This document shows, piece by piece, positions 24,595-37,203 of a DNA stretch of 64,000 nt (positions within the stretch are counted from its first letter, which is position 1; every line of letters begins with the position of its first letter). Made by a program: the position numbers and the translations under genes. This DNA comes from Punctularia strigosozonata HHB-11173 SS5 (Eukaryota; Basidiomycota; Agaricomycetes; Corticiales; Punctulariaceae). Under the pieces are notes generated by a model. It saw nothing but the letters and a program-made list of their open reading frames with translations, ran no database searches and was not told where the DNA came from. The stretch is from positions 2,495,074 through 2,559,073 of the forward strand of contig NW_006767433.1 of NCBI RefSeq assembly GCF_000264995.1. Direction: 5' to 3'.

Positions 24595-27500
24595 CTAATC
24601 TCGGACATCTCGAATACGCCCGGTCGACGTGGTGTATAAACGCGCAGCAATGTTCATACTCTGCAGCTCCTGGAAGAGTAGCTTCGCTGCGTACGGAATA
24701 TAGAGTTGCGAGCATTCTGTCTTGTTCTTGCATGCTCGACATTCAAACGTCTGCTTTTTCTGAAAGACCAGCATGCAGTGTCAGACAAATATCGAGATAT
24801 CAGGAAAGTACGCACGAGATTTGCGATAGCTGTGAGGCCACAGATGTCGCACACATGCAAACGATACGCATCACTGGCTTCAAATAGACGTTCCTTCAAG
24901 AATGCAGCGATGCCATGGGAAATCATGCAGTCCCGTTCCATCTCCCCGAATCGGAGACCGCCATCGCGACTTCTGCCCTCTACCGGTTGCCGCGTGAGAA
25001 TCTGCACGGGACCACGAGCGCGCGAGTGGATCTTGTCGTCCACCATGTGTTTTAGTCGTTGATAGTAGGTTGGCCCAAGATAAATCTGAGCCTGTAACTT
25101 TCGGCCCGTGTGCCCGTGATACATCACCTCCAGCCCACGGGACTGGTAGCCACGCTGCCGCAAAAACTGCGACACAGATTCCACTGTCAAGTCGGTAAAG
25201 GGAGTAGCGTCGCCTTCATTCCCAATAAGGGTCGCGACCTTGGACAACAGACACTCGACTAAGTGTCCGATTGTCATACGTGAGGGGATGGCATGGGGGT
25301 TGATGATGATGTCGGGTGTGATTCCCTCCGCAGTGAACGGCATGTCCTCCTGGCGGTATGTAATACCGATGGTACCCTTTTGACCGTGGCGGGACGCGAA
25401 CTTGTCGCCGATCTGGGGAATACGAGTCGAACGTATGCGAACCTTGACGAACTTTTGACCCTCGGAGTTTGTTGTAATAAGCACTTGATCAACGGTCCCC
25501 TGTTCGGTGCTCTTTAATGGAGTAGAAACGTCTCTCCGTGTGTGGCCTCGTGTCCGCTGGCCGAGTTCTTCGCTGTCCGGAGGTATCGGCGCTGTCTTGC
25601 CGATGATGATATCTTCTCCGTTAACATTTGTTCCAGGAGCAATCAGGCCGTCGTCCTCCAGCTTGTCATAAGTACCGTGCTTCATGCGAAGCGTGGTGTC
25701 TCGGGTTGGCTTCTCGAATTCCTCCAGCTGTTGGATGCCGCTCTTCTTCTCCATGTCCATGTAACTGCGGAAGTACATGCTGCGGAATAGGCCTCGATCG
25801 ATGGAACTCTGATTCATGATGACGGAATCTTCCTGGTTGTATCCACTGTAACACATGATGGCAACGATCGCGTTTTGGCCGGCAGGCAGCTCTCGGAACT
25901 TGAGGTACTCCATAGACCGGGTGGTCGCTAGCGGTTTTTGAGGATAGTAGAGAATGTTCGCCATTGTGTCCATGCGAACGAGGAAGTTCGTCAGATAAAT
26001 CCCCATGGCTTGCTTGCCCATGGCCGATTGATAGGTATTACGAGGTGACTGTAGTAGCGCGAGTCAATGGCATGCCTGCGCCGCCGTACACACAGCTCTC
26101 ACCTGATTATGATCTGGGAAGGGAATAATGCTAGCGCATATGCCAAGGATCATACTTGGATGGATCTCGCAGTGAGTCCAAAGATGCGCTTGCGTCCCGG
26201 TCTTGATCCTCGCAGCCGGATCGAAGTCTGGATCATCCTGCGATGGATCATGACCCTGCTGCTTCAACCTTGCATTCTCGAGGTCCTCCGGAGTCATGCA
26301 GATCATCACAGTCTCCTCTTCTTCCGCATCCAAGTATTCGATGACGCCTTCCTTGACGAGCTCATCGAACTGATATTGGAAGAAGCGCTGCTTGCCATTC
26401 TCATCAAAAGTTGGCGCCCCCGCATCGTCAAGCACAGGTTCGGTATTGTGCTTGTGCAATTTCTCGATGTGTGATTTCTTGAGGACCAGCTGCTGGTTCT
26501 CGACGATAAACAGCGGTCTGCATACACGTCCAGCGTCTGTCGAAATCCGCAGTTCCCTTTCACGAATATCCCTGACAACAGACGTTTCGGGGCTGATGTC
26601 GTCCTTTCGACGGAGTTTCTTGATAGTCTTCACAAGATTCAAGGGATCGCGATGAACCCCCATCCAGACACCGTTGACGAAGACCTTCGTGCATGGCGTG
26701 GAAGAATGCGCATTCTCCTCCAGCGACTCCAAGCCCCACTCTTCCAAGAACTCGATAACGGGTGCAGAGATCGAACCGACGGAAATTGTAGCCATCAGCG
26801 ACAGGTTCTTGACGAGACCGCAAGCCTGACCCTCAGGAGTTTCTGCAGGGCAAACCATACCCCAATGAGTGTTGTGGAGCTGACGAGGCTTGGCGATTTT
26901 CCCTTCTCGGCCGAGCGGTGTGTTGCAGCGACGAAGATGGGATAAGGTAGAAGCGTATGTGTAGCGGTTCAATACCTGTGATACACCAGCTTTGGACGAC
27001 ATAGATTTCTTCTGATCACCCCAGTTGCCTGTCGCTAGCGAGTATTTGAGACCATTCGTGATGGTGTTATGCTTGACCGCAAGACTAAGATTGAATTGTT
27101 TCCCGGTCTCTATGCACTGTAACAGCTGTTAGTGGAATGTCTCGGACCGTTATCAAAATGGCTACCTTCTGCAGGTACCGGTACACGTCCTTTGTCAGTT
27201 TCCTGAAAAGCATCCGGAATAGGTTGGCAAGCAGCGGCCCGGCGAGGTCCAACCGCTTCTTTCCGAAGTGGTCTCGATCGTCCAGCTCACGGCGCTCAAG
27301 GGCCGCCAGTAATAGTCTGTGAATCATATAGCCGAAGAAGTACGCCTTTTTCGACTCAGACCCCTCCGCCATGGAAACGTGTGGCAACATTTCCTTTTGC
27401 AGTATCTCCTGCGCATACCGTAATCGGCGTTCCTTAGACAAGCCGGTGGTAGTGCCACGATTGCCTATGAAATCCAAGGCAATCTGCGACAAGAGTATGA

Positions 27501-28706
27501 TTGACTGAACAAGAAATGACACAGTGATTCACGCACCTCCCGATCCTGGATTGCAAAGCCATCCTGGATACACGGCTTGAGCATTTCGAGCATTTGAGCA
27601 TCTTGCATGTCGTAGCAGATATGTTCCAGAATGTCGCGATCGGATATGACACCCAAAGCTCGGAAGACGACCCAAATCGGGATGTCGACCTTGATATAGG
27701 GTATAGTTGCTTTGATGAGGTTACCAAGCTAAATAAACACGTGAACATCATGAATTCGGGGGAAAGCAGGATTCAACGTACTGATCGCTCCTGGTTCCGA
27801 GTATACATTTTGACCTGGAATTGACTAATAGTCTTCCCACCCTTTTCCACAGCGCTACGAATCTCCGCTAGGAAGCTTATTGGTGATGGTTGGGCCTTAG
27901 CGAAAACATAGACATGGTTCGTGGCCATACGCTCTTGCGCAATGAGGACCTTTTCGGAGCCGTTGATGATGAAATATCCGCCGGAATCGTATGGGCATTC
28001 GTTCAAATCGAAAAGGTCGTTTTCTGGGATGTCGTGAAGGATACAGAACGTTGACCGTAACATGATAGGGACCTTGAACGATATCATAACCTTGAATTAG
28101 GCAAAGAAGAAAGGCTCTACTCACCTTTCCTATCCACACTTTCCTAGAATCCTCCGCTGCATCACCGGGCTCCTCTTGCCATATTACATCTCCAGGCGCG
28201 CCTTCTGGATCCTCCCGCCCAATGAGAGTTCTCTTCCTCATCTCAATATACAGCGGGGCGTTGTACGTTAAGTTGCGCAGGCGAGCTTCTTGAGGAAACA
28301 CAGGCATGACCGAGCCATCCGCCTCCGTCACAGTCGGCCGAGACAGGTAAATCTGCCCAAACTTGATCTCGTAGCGACGCGTCATGTCCGTTGCAGAGCC
28401 CGTATGCTGATCAGCTTGGTCGAGGATCAAGTCGGAATTCTCGTCGACGAGCTCCTGCATGGTATTCTGTACGAATTCATCGAAGGAGTCGAGTTGCTGC
28501 CGGACGAGACCCTTCTGGTCAAAGAAAGACGAGATGACCGTCCAGCAATCCTCCTGCGTGATCTCCTCTTCGTCCGCATCCTCGTCATACGCATAGTTCG
28601 GATCGTCGTAGGCAATGCCCTCTTGCGAATAGGCACCCTGGAAGTCTAAGGCATAGCGGTTGTAGACCGTTGCAAATCGTGGACGCGCTGTATTCACCTT
28701 GACTCA
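24595..28706 (-). CDS. RPB2: RNA polymerase II second-largest subunit RPB2
   Basis: Catalytic beta-like subunit of RNA polymerase II. Eight exons join in frame. The first coding exon is only MSQ plus one base at 28706-28697, then [10 protein letters not shown]. Recognisable regions in order: [20 protein letters not shown] (protrusion/lobe), [60 protein letters not shown] (fork), [14 protein letters not shown] (hybrid-binding/active-site region), [28 protein letters not shown] and a C-terminal zinc clamp (CDICG and CRACKNK). After the usual end (MNIAARLYT) a short extra tail [11 protein letters not shown] follows. It is convergent with the PTM1-like gene (113 bp apart). Confidence 0.98.
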
Positions 28707-29057
28707 TAACAAAAGACTATAGCGCGACAAATGAGACGGAAGACCGCAAGCAGGAGGAGCTGATCAGCGGCACTGCGACCAACAATGCCAGGCCGATTGT
28801 GTCAACAAAGACCGTAGTCGCGGCAGACAGGAGAGCAGTGGCTGACTGAGCTCTGTTCCCGCTGCCGACAACACCGTCGAGGGCGTTTTGGTCACGTGAA
28901 GGAGGCCTATGAAATAGGCACGCTGTTCAGTCCGATCTGGTTTGAATGCTCCGCCTTCCATCCACTCCGACGAGGCTCACTTACTCTTCAAGCTTCAAGT
29001 GTCAACTAAGTACAGCTAAGGATGTCCTTTCCGCTGACTCTCTCTGGATTAAAGGTA
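28707..29057. other. Intergenic region upstream of RPB2
   Basis: About 350 bp between the RPB2 start and the stop of the upstream dehydrogenase gene. No gene or clear TATA element is seen; it should contain the RPB2 promoter. Confidence 0.4.
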
Positions 29058-30202
29058 CTATATGTATGTCGGCAGTACCTCATGGACAGAACTCAGCCTA
29101 AAGCCTTCCGTCTCTAGAATCTCATTGAATAGTGTATCGTTCGTGGTGACATTGTCGAACTTCAACTGTTTTATCTGGAAATCCTCAGTATCACATCGGC
29201 CCGTACTACATGCAACGTGCAACTCACCTGGTCCCTCGTCACAGTGAACAAGTTCACGGGAAGCCTCTCCAGTATAGCGCCTTGAATTATGCCGATACCA
29301 AATGGCAGAGAAACTATCGATCTCCTGCGTCCGCTGTAGTCAAGCACCTGCTGCATTATTTCTTTGTATGTGAAAACTGTCGACAGTTTCAGAAAACGGG
29401 CTTCGTGGAACGCGCGTGCTGGAAACCAACCTTCAGGACCTCCTGCTTCTATGATCTTGCCTGCCACCTTGCTCTCTGTCGCGGGATTTTTCCGTGCGAT
29501 AATCTCCACCGCTCGTGCAATGTCCCCGGAATATACTGGCTGGAATCTGGAGGTACCTCCGCCGAAGACCGGTAGGAAAGGCAGGAATGCAGATAACCTA
29601 GCGAACCTCTTGCAAAGTGTCAATACTCGTCAGAGTGCATCCCTACCCCCTTACCTGGTAAAAGCTATCTCCTGGTCCAAACACCAAGGAAGGGCGAATA
29701 ATAGTCGCATCAGGACATGCTTCGAGCACGGCTTGCTCTCCGAGGGCTTTCGTCCTTGCGTATGGGATGTTACTCTCCGGATCCGCACCGATAGCCGAGA
29801 TGTGTATCAACTTCGCTCCCACCTGTCGAGTAGCTTTGGCCACGTTCTCAGCACCCCTCCATTGAATCCGCTCGTAGTCTTGTTCCGTGCCATGCATAAT
29901 TCCGACGAGTGACACAACAACACTGGCGTCCTTCATGGCGGAAACGAGCGTGTCAGGCTTTGTGATATCCACCACAACCGGCGCTAGGAGGCGATCGGTG
30001 TGCTGATTTGGTCCAAGCTTCTCGTGGGATGCACTGGGATGGCGCGACGCTAACTGAACAGCTCTTGAAGCAGAGGAGCTGATGATTGTTTCTGCAATGC
30101 GCGACCCTAGTTCAAGTGATGTTAGTCAGCTAATTGCGTGCGAGGGAGGGTCTATGTTATACCAAGAAACCCTGCTCCACACAATACCACTTTCTGTACC
30201 AT
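29058..30202 (-). CDS. NDUFA9/COQ11-like atypical short-chain dehydrogenase
   Basis: Mitochondrial-type atypical SDR with a Rossmann fold; relatives are either the 39/40-kDa accessory subunit of complex I or the CoQ-synthome protein COQ11. The N-terminus VVLCGAGFLGSRIAE is the dinucleotide-binding GxxGFxG loop, followed by VVDITKPDTL, VVSLVGIMH, RQVGAKLIHISAIGAD, IPYARTKALGEQAV (Y-x3-K pair), TIIRPSLVFGPGD and FQPVYSGDIARAV. The C-terminal FTVTRDQIKQLKFDNV resembles NDUFA9. Exons join as FLG|SRIAE, FYQ|RFARL, GPE|VFTYK and RDQ|IKQLK. The absence of an obvious mitochondrial presequence and the very early Rossmann loop look more like COQ11, so I leave the choice open. Confidence 0.85.
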
Positions 30203-30516
30203 AGCGAGGGGAAGGAGGTCCCTGTCCAATACGATCGACAAGGTCGCGGTACAAGAGCGAGCTTGAACAATTTGCGATTCGTTTTGCGTGGGCACCAGGT
30301 TGAGATGTGTTTTGCGCGACAGGTTGACGTCACTCGGCACAGGTGCTCGCTCTAAACTTGGACAATCGTTGACGGCAGCAAATCGTTTCACTGAATACCA
30401 GATGAACGGGTACGTATACATTGAACTGTCCATAAGCCGAGTCTCGACCGCTTTTATAGTATACACTGCGATATTAACCGCTTAATGGTATTTGACGCGA
30501 TGGCGGCGCGAGCCTT

Positions 30517-33083
30517 TTAGCACGGCTTTGCGTATGTTCCGTTGCTCTTACTACCAGACCCTTCCTCGAGCTTCTCCACCGGACGACGGGCAGCAGAACC
30601 AGACGCGTGAAGGGCCACGAGCTGGTGCAAGGAATTGTCCGTCTTGGTCAACCCCTCAGTGATTTCAATCTGGCAAGAAGAATATCAGAAATCCATCACC
30701 CTTCCGCGAGAAACCATGCATACGATATCGGTGACGAGTCTATCAATGAGCTCCTCGGTCATGTTTTCTCGGACTACGACACGAAGGATCTCGATTTGCT
30801 CGAGGTTCGGGGCCAGTTCATAGTTCGGGACAATCCTGAAGCCACGTAAGTATTGCAAATTGATGAACCTCGAAGATAGATGTAGTAACACACCATCCTT
30901 TGGCACGAAGGAGGGTTTGCATCCACTTTTGTTGTATGTCAGGGTATTTGGCCTTGAACTCGTCGGTGAATCGGAACGAAACGACCGGCAGTCCTGGGCA
31001 GTAGCTCTGAAACCGTTTCATCAGATCACGGGAAGAGTTCAGAGTTGCGACGGCATCGTTAGTACCTCAACATCGTCCTCTTTCAGGCCCATTCTGTTGG
31101 CCGCACTCTGAACGAGACTGCTGCCTGCAGTGCCCGTTGGGCGGTGAATGTCAGAGAGCACCATATAATATCCGCTGGCCTCGAGAGCGCGCGAAAGAAG
31201 GCGGGCATTCTTCAAGTCTTGCAATGCAACTCTGCGGTAGCCCTGGCATATATGATGAGGATCCGTTCCCGGCAATTGAAGTTTTACTCACGTCAAAACC
31301 GAGGTGCAACAGGTTGAAGTATTGCGCGATGATGGGGTGCGCAGGTCGTGAAAAATTCAAAGAGAACGAATACTCCACCGAGCCGAGATAGTGTAGCTCG
31401 AAGATGAGATCCTGGAGTTATACACGTCAGAGTTCCCATCTCAAGGGACAGATAAACAATCAGGTGCGGACTTTTGGGAGATGCGCCTTGTCCCTCCAGA
31501 TCACCCATCCCACACCAGCATAGCAGAGACCTGCACGCGGCAACATTCAGCCATGTTACCTTCTGCCACGACGAGAGGTTTACCGAATTTGTGTCCCCTA
31601 CAAGCTCTTTATGAGAAAGGAGGAGAAGAGCTGCACGTGATACACTCACGAGGTGTTGATAGAAACGACACGGGGGATCTGGAAGTCCCATTTGAGCTTT
31701 GGCTGTATGTGGGGTCAATGACGATCTCGGAAGTAACGAAGTCTTGTTCACCGTGGCGAATGGAGCAATGAAGCCGCCGCTGGCACCATCGACTATGCTA
31801 CCCGTCAAACGACACGTTAAACTGGCTTTCCATAATAGAACGTACCATGAATTGGTACCTTGATAAAATTTATGAGCACGGAGTTGAGTACTTGATATAA
31901 TAAGGCTTACGGAGTGGCCGGTCTTGGCCTCGTACTCGTCCAGTAAGTCACTCATCTCCTGAACCGGTTCGTAGTGCCCAGTGTAAGTACCTGAAATAGG
32001 GCTGAGGAGGAACGAATACCGATTCCGCAGGAGCTACGTACTTCCCAAAATGACGTAAACACCGATAGTGTTCTCGTCAACGTACTCCATCGCCTTCTTA
32101 GGATCGAGACAGTAGTTGCTTTCCACCGAAGTCGGAACGAGACGGCATTCCACTTCGAAGTATCTCGCAAACTTCTCCAATGCTACCTGCGCGTTGGCTC
32201 CCCTACGCAAAAAAATTAGCATACAAACACAAATGAGTGTCATTATCATCGCACATCACAATGTTAGGGCCAGGTTCGTGTATGCTTTTTCCCGCAGCCT
32301 TGCGCTTAGCCTGCCAAATGCGTTTCATTGCCAAACCTCCGAGTTGAATGGCTTCGGAAGAGCCAGTAGTAGCAGTACCAATGGCTTGCTGAGCGTGCTG
32401 AGCATGCCAAAGGTCGGCCAACATGCTGATGCAACGCGTGTGGATAAGCTCTGATAAATCATTCCAAGCGTATCCGTCATCGTCCAACAACAACGACGAT
32501 GAAGAATTGAATACTTACGCGTCATCGGATACTCGTCCTGGTCGATGAGATTTTTGGAGATGTTCTCTTGCATCAGCTTATCTGCCTGGGGAGGCATCCA
32601 GGTATGAACAAACGAGGCGAGATTGAGTAGCGGTGTTCCATCGAGACTCAATTCGTCGTGTATGATCTGATACGCCGCATCCGCGTCGGATCCCTATGAT
32701 CGGGTCGTTATCACCCCGTCGTTATACTGGCTGAAATAGCCACAAGCACCTTTGTAGGAATGCGGAACTTGGGCACTGGCTCAGCGCCGTACCTGGACTG
32801 AACAGTGACATCAGCTGCCTGACCTCGCTGTAGCTGGTGAAAGGATGTACTCCATATCCATGGAACGAGATGGACGGATCGGTCTGCGTGAGGTAGTGAG
32901 AATGTCCCTTGGATCTCTTGTCCTGTTATGTCCGTAGGTCAAGATGGTGACGCATGTGCCGATGATGATGCTAACCTGCGACGCTTGCAACAGACGCTCG
33001 GGGTTGATGTGCTGTGGATTGTCCGTGATCAGAGATTGCCGCGAGATCGAAGGGGCTTAGAGGCTGACCTTGGATAGAGCCAT
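30517..33083 (-). CDS. Glutamate decarboxylase
   Basis: PLP enzyme converting glutamate to GABA and CO2, the first step of the GABA shunt. The first exons encode [33 protein letters not shown] and [16 protein letters not shown]. The body follows with [35 protein letters not shown] (PLP phosphate and substrate region), [15 protein letters not shown] (Asp contacting the pyridine ring), NTSGHKFGKSMPAVGWVVWR with the Schiff-base lysine, and [15 protein letters not shown]. The C-terminal exon is a short hydrophilic tail ([16 protein letters not shown]) that may be regulatory. All joins are GT-AG once the 53-nt intron after HGYG is recognised. No targeting signal was seen, so it is probably cytosolic. 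Confidence 0.93.
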
Positions 33084-34521
33084 TTGTACGGTGAAGAGGC
33101 CGGCTAAGGCGAGTCTTGTCTGCAGGCGCACACAGACTTTGCGTTCTACTTTATAGCACGATTCAACACCATCGTCACCGGCGCGCGGGCGGGGCTGCTA
33201 CTAAATATAGGACTTTCGTCACTTACAGTGCGGTCATCTGACGCGCTCGAACGTGCCATAGCACCGACACTCGCGTTTAACTGATCACTGATCTGATCTC
33301 CAGAGTCCAGTCGCGGTGGACCGTCCTCATACCCCCGCTTGCCCTGGGTCGTCTGCATTTGCTGCTGATAGGGATGAGATACGCGCAGAGAACACCAATA
33401 CATACCCGACAAGGCAATCGAACGCGGCTGGTCAGCGCTCAATCACGTACTTGCTTTCCCAGCTTCCCGCGCCTGTAGCAACAAGATCCGGCTGCACTTG
33501 GAGTAATCTGGAGTGCTCGCGGCCCCCATCGACATGGATATCTGCGGCGTCATACTAGTACTAGTACTGACTGACAGCAGTAAAGATGTCTCGCACCCTG
33601 CCTGCGATCACGCGTACAGTCTCCAGCTCGCGAAGGTGTACCCAAATACGCAGTGGTCATGGGAATCGATGCTCCTCTGGACCTGCTTAAGTGCGGAATG
33701 TGCGTTCGGGCCTGTGGGAGCTGCTCATCAGTCGTACATTTCGGTCTGTGGACAAAGACCGTTTAGGGGTAGTAGATTCGATGCTGATGTTGTATCAGGT
33801 GGCGTCACAATCGACGGGAAACCTCAGCTCATTGCAGGGAAAGAGGCTGCTGAGAGCCCACGGAGCCCGGTGCTGGACGAGAAGCCGGAGACTTCTGTGA
33901 CGACGCGTCCACATGCTTCGCAGTAAAAGCTTCAAGTAGCCTATCGCAAGCCTGCGCCGTCAGCGACCCTTAGCCGCGCCCACTCTCGGACGCGTATATC
34001 GGGCTCACTGCGTAATGCGACAGTGCACCGGACGGTCGGCTAGCGAACACGCGACGGGAGAAGCGCTTTTAGGTTCGCGCCGGGACCAGGTTGATTATGA
34101 CGAACTAGTAGAGTGCGTACTAACACTGACTGCTCAGGCCTGGCATGGCGACGCGGCGGCGCACCAATCGATAGCGAGCGGCCATCCGTGCGCTACGCGA
34201 CGGTGCTCTTCTGCATTTCCAGTCTGCCGCGGGAGATCTGATCGCGGCGCAGAACAGGCTCTTCCCAAAACAAGCTCTCAAGCTGACGTCGCGCCGTACT
34301 CGCGATGAACAAGGGATAACTTCGGTGTCTGGCCATCTCCGGTGCTAGGTTCCCTTCGCCCACAGCGTGACGCCATGCCCGACCCGACCCTGCAACGCGA
34401 GAGTTCGCCTTTCGTCGCCTACTTATCGGGGATGGTTAGACGGATTTCTGCTGGCTGCCCTTTCCTCCCTCCTCCACACTTCTCTCTCTTCCGGTCGCTT
34501 TCTATCTCTTCAGGTTCCCTC
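33084..34521. other. Gene-poor stretch upstream of glutamate decarboxylase
   Basis: About 1.4 kb. The longest open frame, 137 codons on the plus strand (33513-33926), has no recognisable motif and weak codon structure, so I do not call it a gene. An alternating CTAGTA motif occurs near 33548-33565. The right part, near 34455-34515, is a strong C/T-rich tract, as often seen just upstream of fungal transcription starts, and fits the promoter of the next small gene. Confidence 0.45.
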
Positions 34522-35137
34522 ATGTCTCTGCCAATGCCTATTCGCAATAATTACAAGAACTTGCCGTCGTTCTCGCTGGTTATATCCACGGGGGAATATC
34601 CTCGCTCGCAGCCTATACCGGTGCCCCCGGCTACGATACCCCCCAAGACTCTGCAACCCACCCACAGGCGCGGCCCCCGGAGTCGACGTCCTGCATTCGA
34701 CCCCATGGTATGATGCAGCATCGCGGCCATGTGCGACGTCACCCAATCATCGTGACCGCAGATGTCAGTCGACTACAGGTCCTCGCCCCCTAGGAGGCCG
34801 ATGTTCAACAACGTGCGGTGTCCAAGCTTTATCATGGCATGCTACTGGCATCTGACACCCGACCATTCCCAGGTTGTCATACCTGAGGAAGTCTTCGAGG
34901 AAGATGAGAAGGAAGAGGTCGCCATCGACGATCTATCAGTCGTTCCGAATGTCAACGGCGCCCACGACGGTGGCGACGCGACTCGCACCAAGCGGGCCAA
35001 ATTGACAAACTTCGCCATTGTATATTATCCTGCCTCCCTCCAGTCAAAGCATTCTGATTTCTATCTAGTACTCTCTCGCGGCGCACCCGAAGTCGGAGAA
35101 GAAGTCGAGCACTGTGCCCGCGCATACGTCGCGTTGA
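34522..35137 (+). CDS. Small hypothetical protein, uncertain exon structure
   Basis: A tentative gene model: exons 34522-34707, 34762-34812, 34873-35019 and 35069-35137 give 150 residues. The case for it is a pyrimidine-rich leader before the ATG, GT-AG pairs that keep frame, and a conserved-looking acidic stretch (VVIPEEVFEEDEKEEVAIDD) followed by a basic patch (TKRAKLTNF) that could be a nuclear-localisation signal. Other frames in the first exon are also open (one reads GGISSLAAYTGAPGYDTP), so the start may be wrong. No family is recognised. Confidence 0.3.
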
Positions 35138-35574
35138 TTCTCCCTTTTACTGTTGCGCGGATCCCGCGCCTCTTCATTGGTTTCGACAGGTTCTCGTTTC
35201 ACGGCCTATCGCCAATTTTTGACCCCGTCTTTCTTCAAGCACCTTCTCTGGCGTGTCCGACCCGGCCTCACTCCGTGCTTTCCACTCCATGCCCATCTCT
35301 GTCTCGCATTGTACATGTTAGTCTTTCATTGAGCTTGCTTTGTGTGTCGCTGATTGCTAACGCCCGTATCGCGCAGTATACTCGCTTGCTTGTCGTGCTT
35401 TCGGTGGGAAACTGCTATCCGGTACCAAGTCTCAAGCTTTCCGACTTCTTATTGGGCAGCCGACCTAGAAACCTAATATACAGAGAGGGCTTCATAGCTT
35501 ACACAACGTAGAACCAAATGTCCGTAAACAATAGACATCGAAATGAATATACAGTCGTCTTTACTACGATCTTC

Positions 35575-36923
35575 TTACTCTCCTTCACGCACCAGACCGC
35601 TGCGGCCACGTCTGATCCGCTCCTCCAGCCCTCCCTCGCCACTGAATACCTTTTTCTGCTCATGGCTGAGAAATCCAGCCATCCCCTTACTCTTCGTGCG
35701 TGCGCGTTCCTCTGCTTCGAGCTCAGCTTTCTCTTTCTCTAGCAACTCCGTTAGCCTTTGTTTGCGTTCGGCGTTCATCGAGTCAGCGTTCACAGACATC
35801 GCGGCGAGCTTCGCGGCACGGTCGTCTGCAGATGGAGCCGCAGTCCCGTTCTGAGGCGGCGGTGGAGATGCCCGGGGGCGTTTAGTGTAGGGCGAGTCGC
35901 GGTCGTAGCCACGAATATCAGGAGTTCTGCGGCGCTTGCGCTCGTTGGCAGCGTCAGAGGTTCTTCTGCTGCGTTCAAAGGTGGGACTGCGATGCCGACC
36001 ACGGTTATCGTCTGAGGAATCGGAGGACTTTGGATAGGTATGTATGCGGTCGCGTTCCTGGCTCCGACTTCGTCGACGGGGCGAATCGCGCCGACGCACG
36101 GGTGACCGGGAGTAAGGAGACGGCGAACGACGGCGCTCGTATGGACTGTGTGTTTGGCGGAAGCGCGAATGCGACTCCCGGTCATCGTATCGATCCCTAG
36201 AGCGGGAACGCGAAACGGAACGTTGCCTATCGCGCTCGCTTCTGTCCCGACGTTTGTCCTTCTTGTGTTTCTTCTCCTTCTTCTCCTTCTTCTCCTTCTT
36301 GACTTTGATGCCGTTACGCTCCTGCATCTCGCGGAGCCGAAGGGGGTTTGACATGAGCTGTTCATATGCCGCCTGCTCTTGTTGCTTGATGGCCAGCAAC
36401 GGGTCCTCGCGGATCTTGGAGGCGGTGTCGCGAACGGTGTTTGCGTACTGAGTCGCGATGAAGCTTTTATGCGCAGCACCAATCTGAATTGAGAGCATGT
36501 CAGCACGGTAGACCAGCCTGCTGACCAGCTGGATATACCTTCTCGTTGTCGCTCCCGATCAAGATCTTGTCTACCCGCTTTTTGCCAAGAAGATAGTCCT
36601 CCAGGTCGTTCGCGTTGGTACTACTCCCCGTAGCCGGCGTAGCATACATCCATTCTAGCTTCTCCGTTCGTTTTCTCCCCGTCTTTTCCTCTTGAAGCCG
36701 CTGAAGCTCCTGCAGTTGACGCTCTTCCTCCTTCTCCTTACGCAACTGGTCGAGCTTCTTCTTTTCCTCCAGCTGATAGATGGTTTCTCGTCAATCATGT
36801 GGACATATACAGCAGGTGAATCCGGCTACTGACCGCCTTCTTCTCCTCAAGCCATACCCGCTCCTGGTTCTTCAGCAGGAGCGGGTGCCACGACTTCTTC
36901 ATGTTGAGATCGCCTCCACCCAT
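35575..36923 (-). CDS. CWC25: Pre-mRNA splicing factor CWC25
   Basis: Step-one splicing factor that joins the activated spliceosome and helps the first transesterification. Three exons: [19 protein letters not shown] to [15 protein letters not shown] to GSDNEK, and [12 protein letters not shown] to the end. The N-terminal Cwf25 core includes [17 protein letters not shown] and KLEWMYATP, which are diagnostic, then [15 protein letters not shown]. The C-terminal half is basic, first [14 protein letters not shown] and then long Arg-Ser and Arg-rich runs typical of splicing proteins, and ends with a conserved-looking [14 protein letters not shown] segment. It shares a 280-bp divergent promoter with the membrane protein gene to its right. 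Confidence 0.93.
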
Positions 36924-37203
36924 CTTTATCAAGTGTAACGGGGTCGACGGTTACAAAGGGGAGGGATATCGCCGGGTGAGGGCGCGAGAGGGATGAACGA
37001 AGGGAGGAAGCGCCTGGCATGACTGAGGCGGGGCGCTTGGCTAGATTTGTCCGTGTTTGGCTGGATGTGGCGATGCAGTGGCTAGACATAGCGCTGCGCG
37101 GCAGTGGGCACGACCGGGTCGCGCGGTGAACAACTTGCAATCCACGACGTCGTTGCCTCTGAGCCGCCAAAGGACCAAAAGGCCGCTGCAGTCTGATGCA
37201 GTC

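Noticed and set aside
33513-33926. Plus-strand 137-codon open frame
   Set aside because: No motif, weak codon structure and no splice partner; it lies in the promoter side of glutamate decarboxylase.
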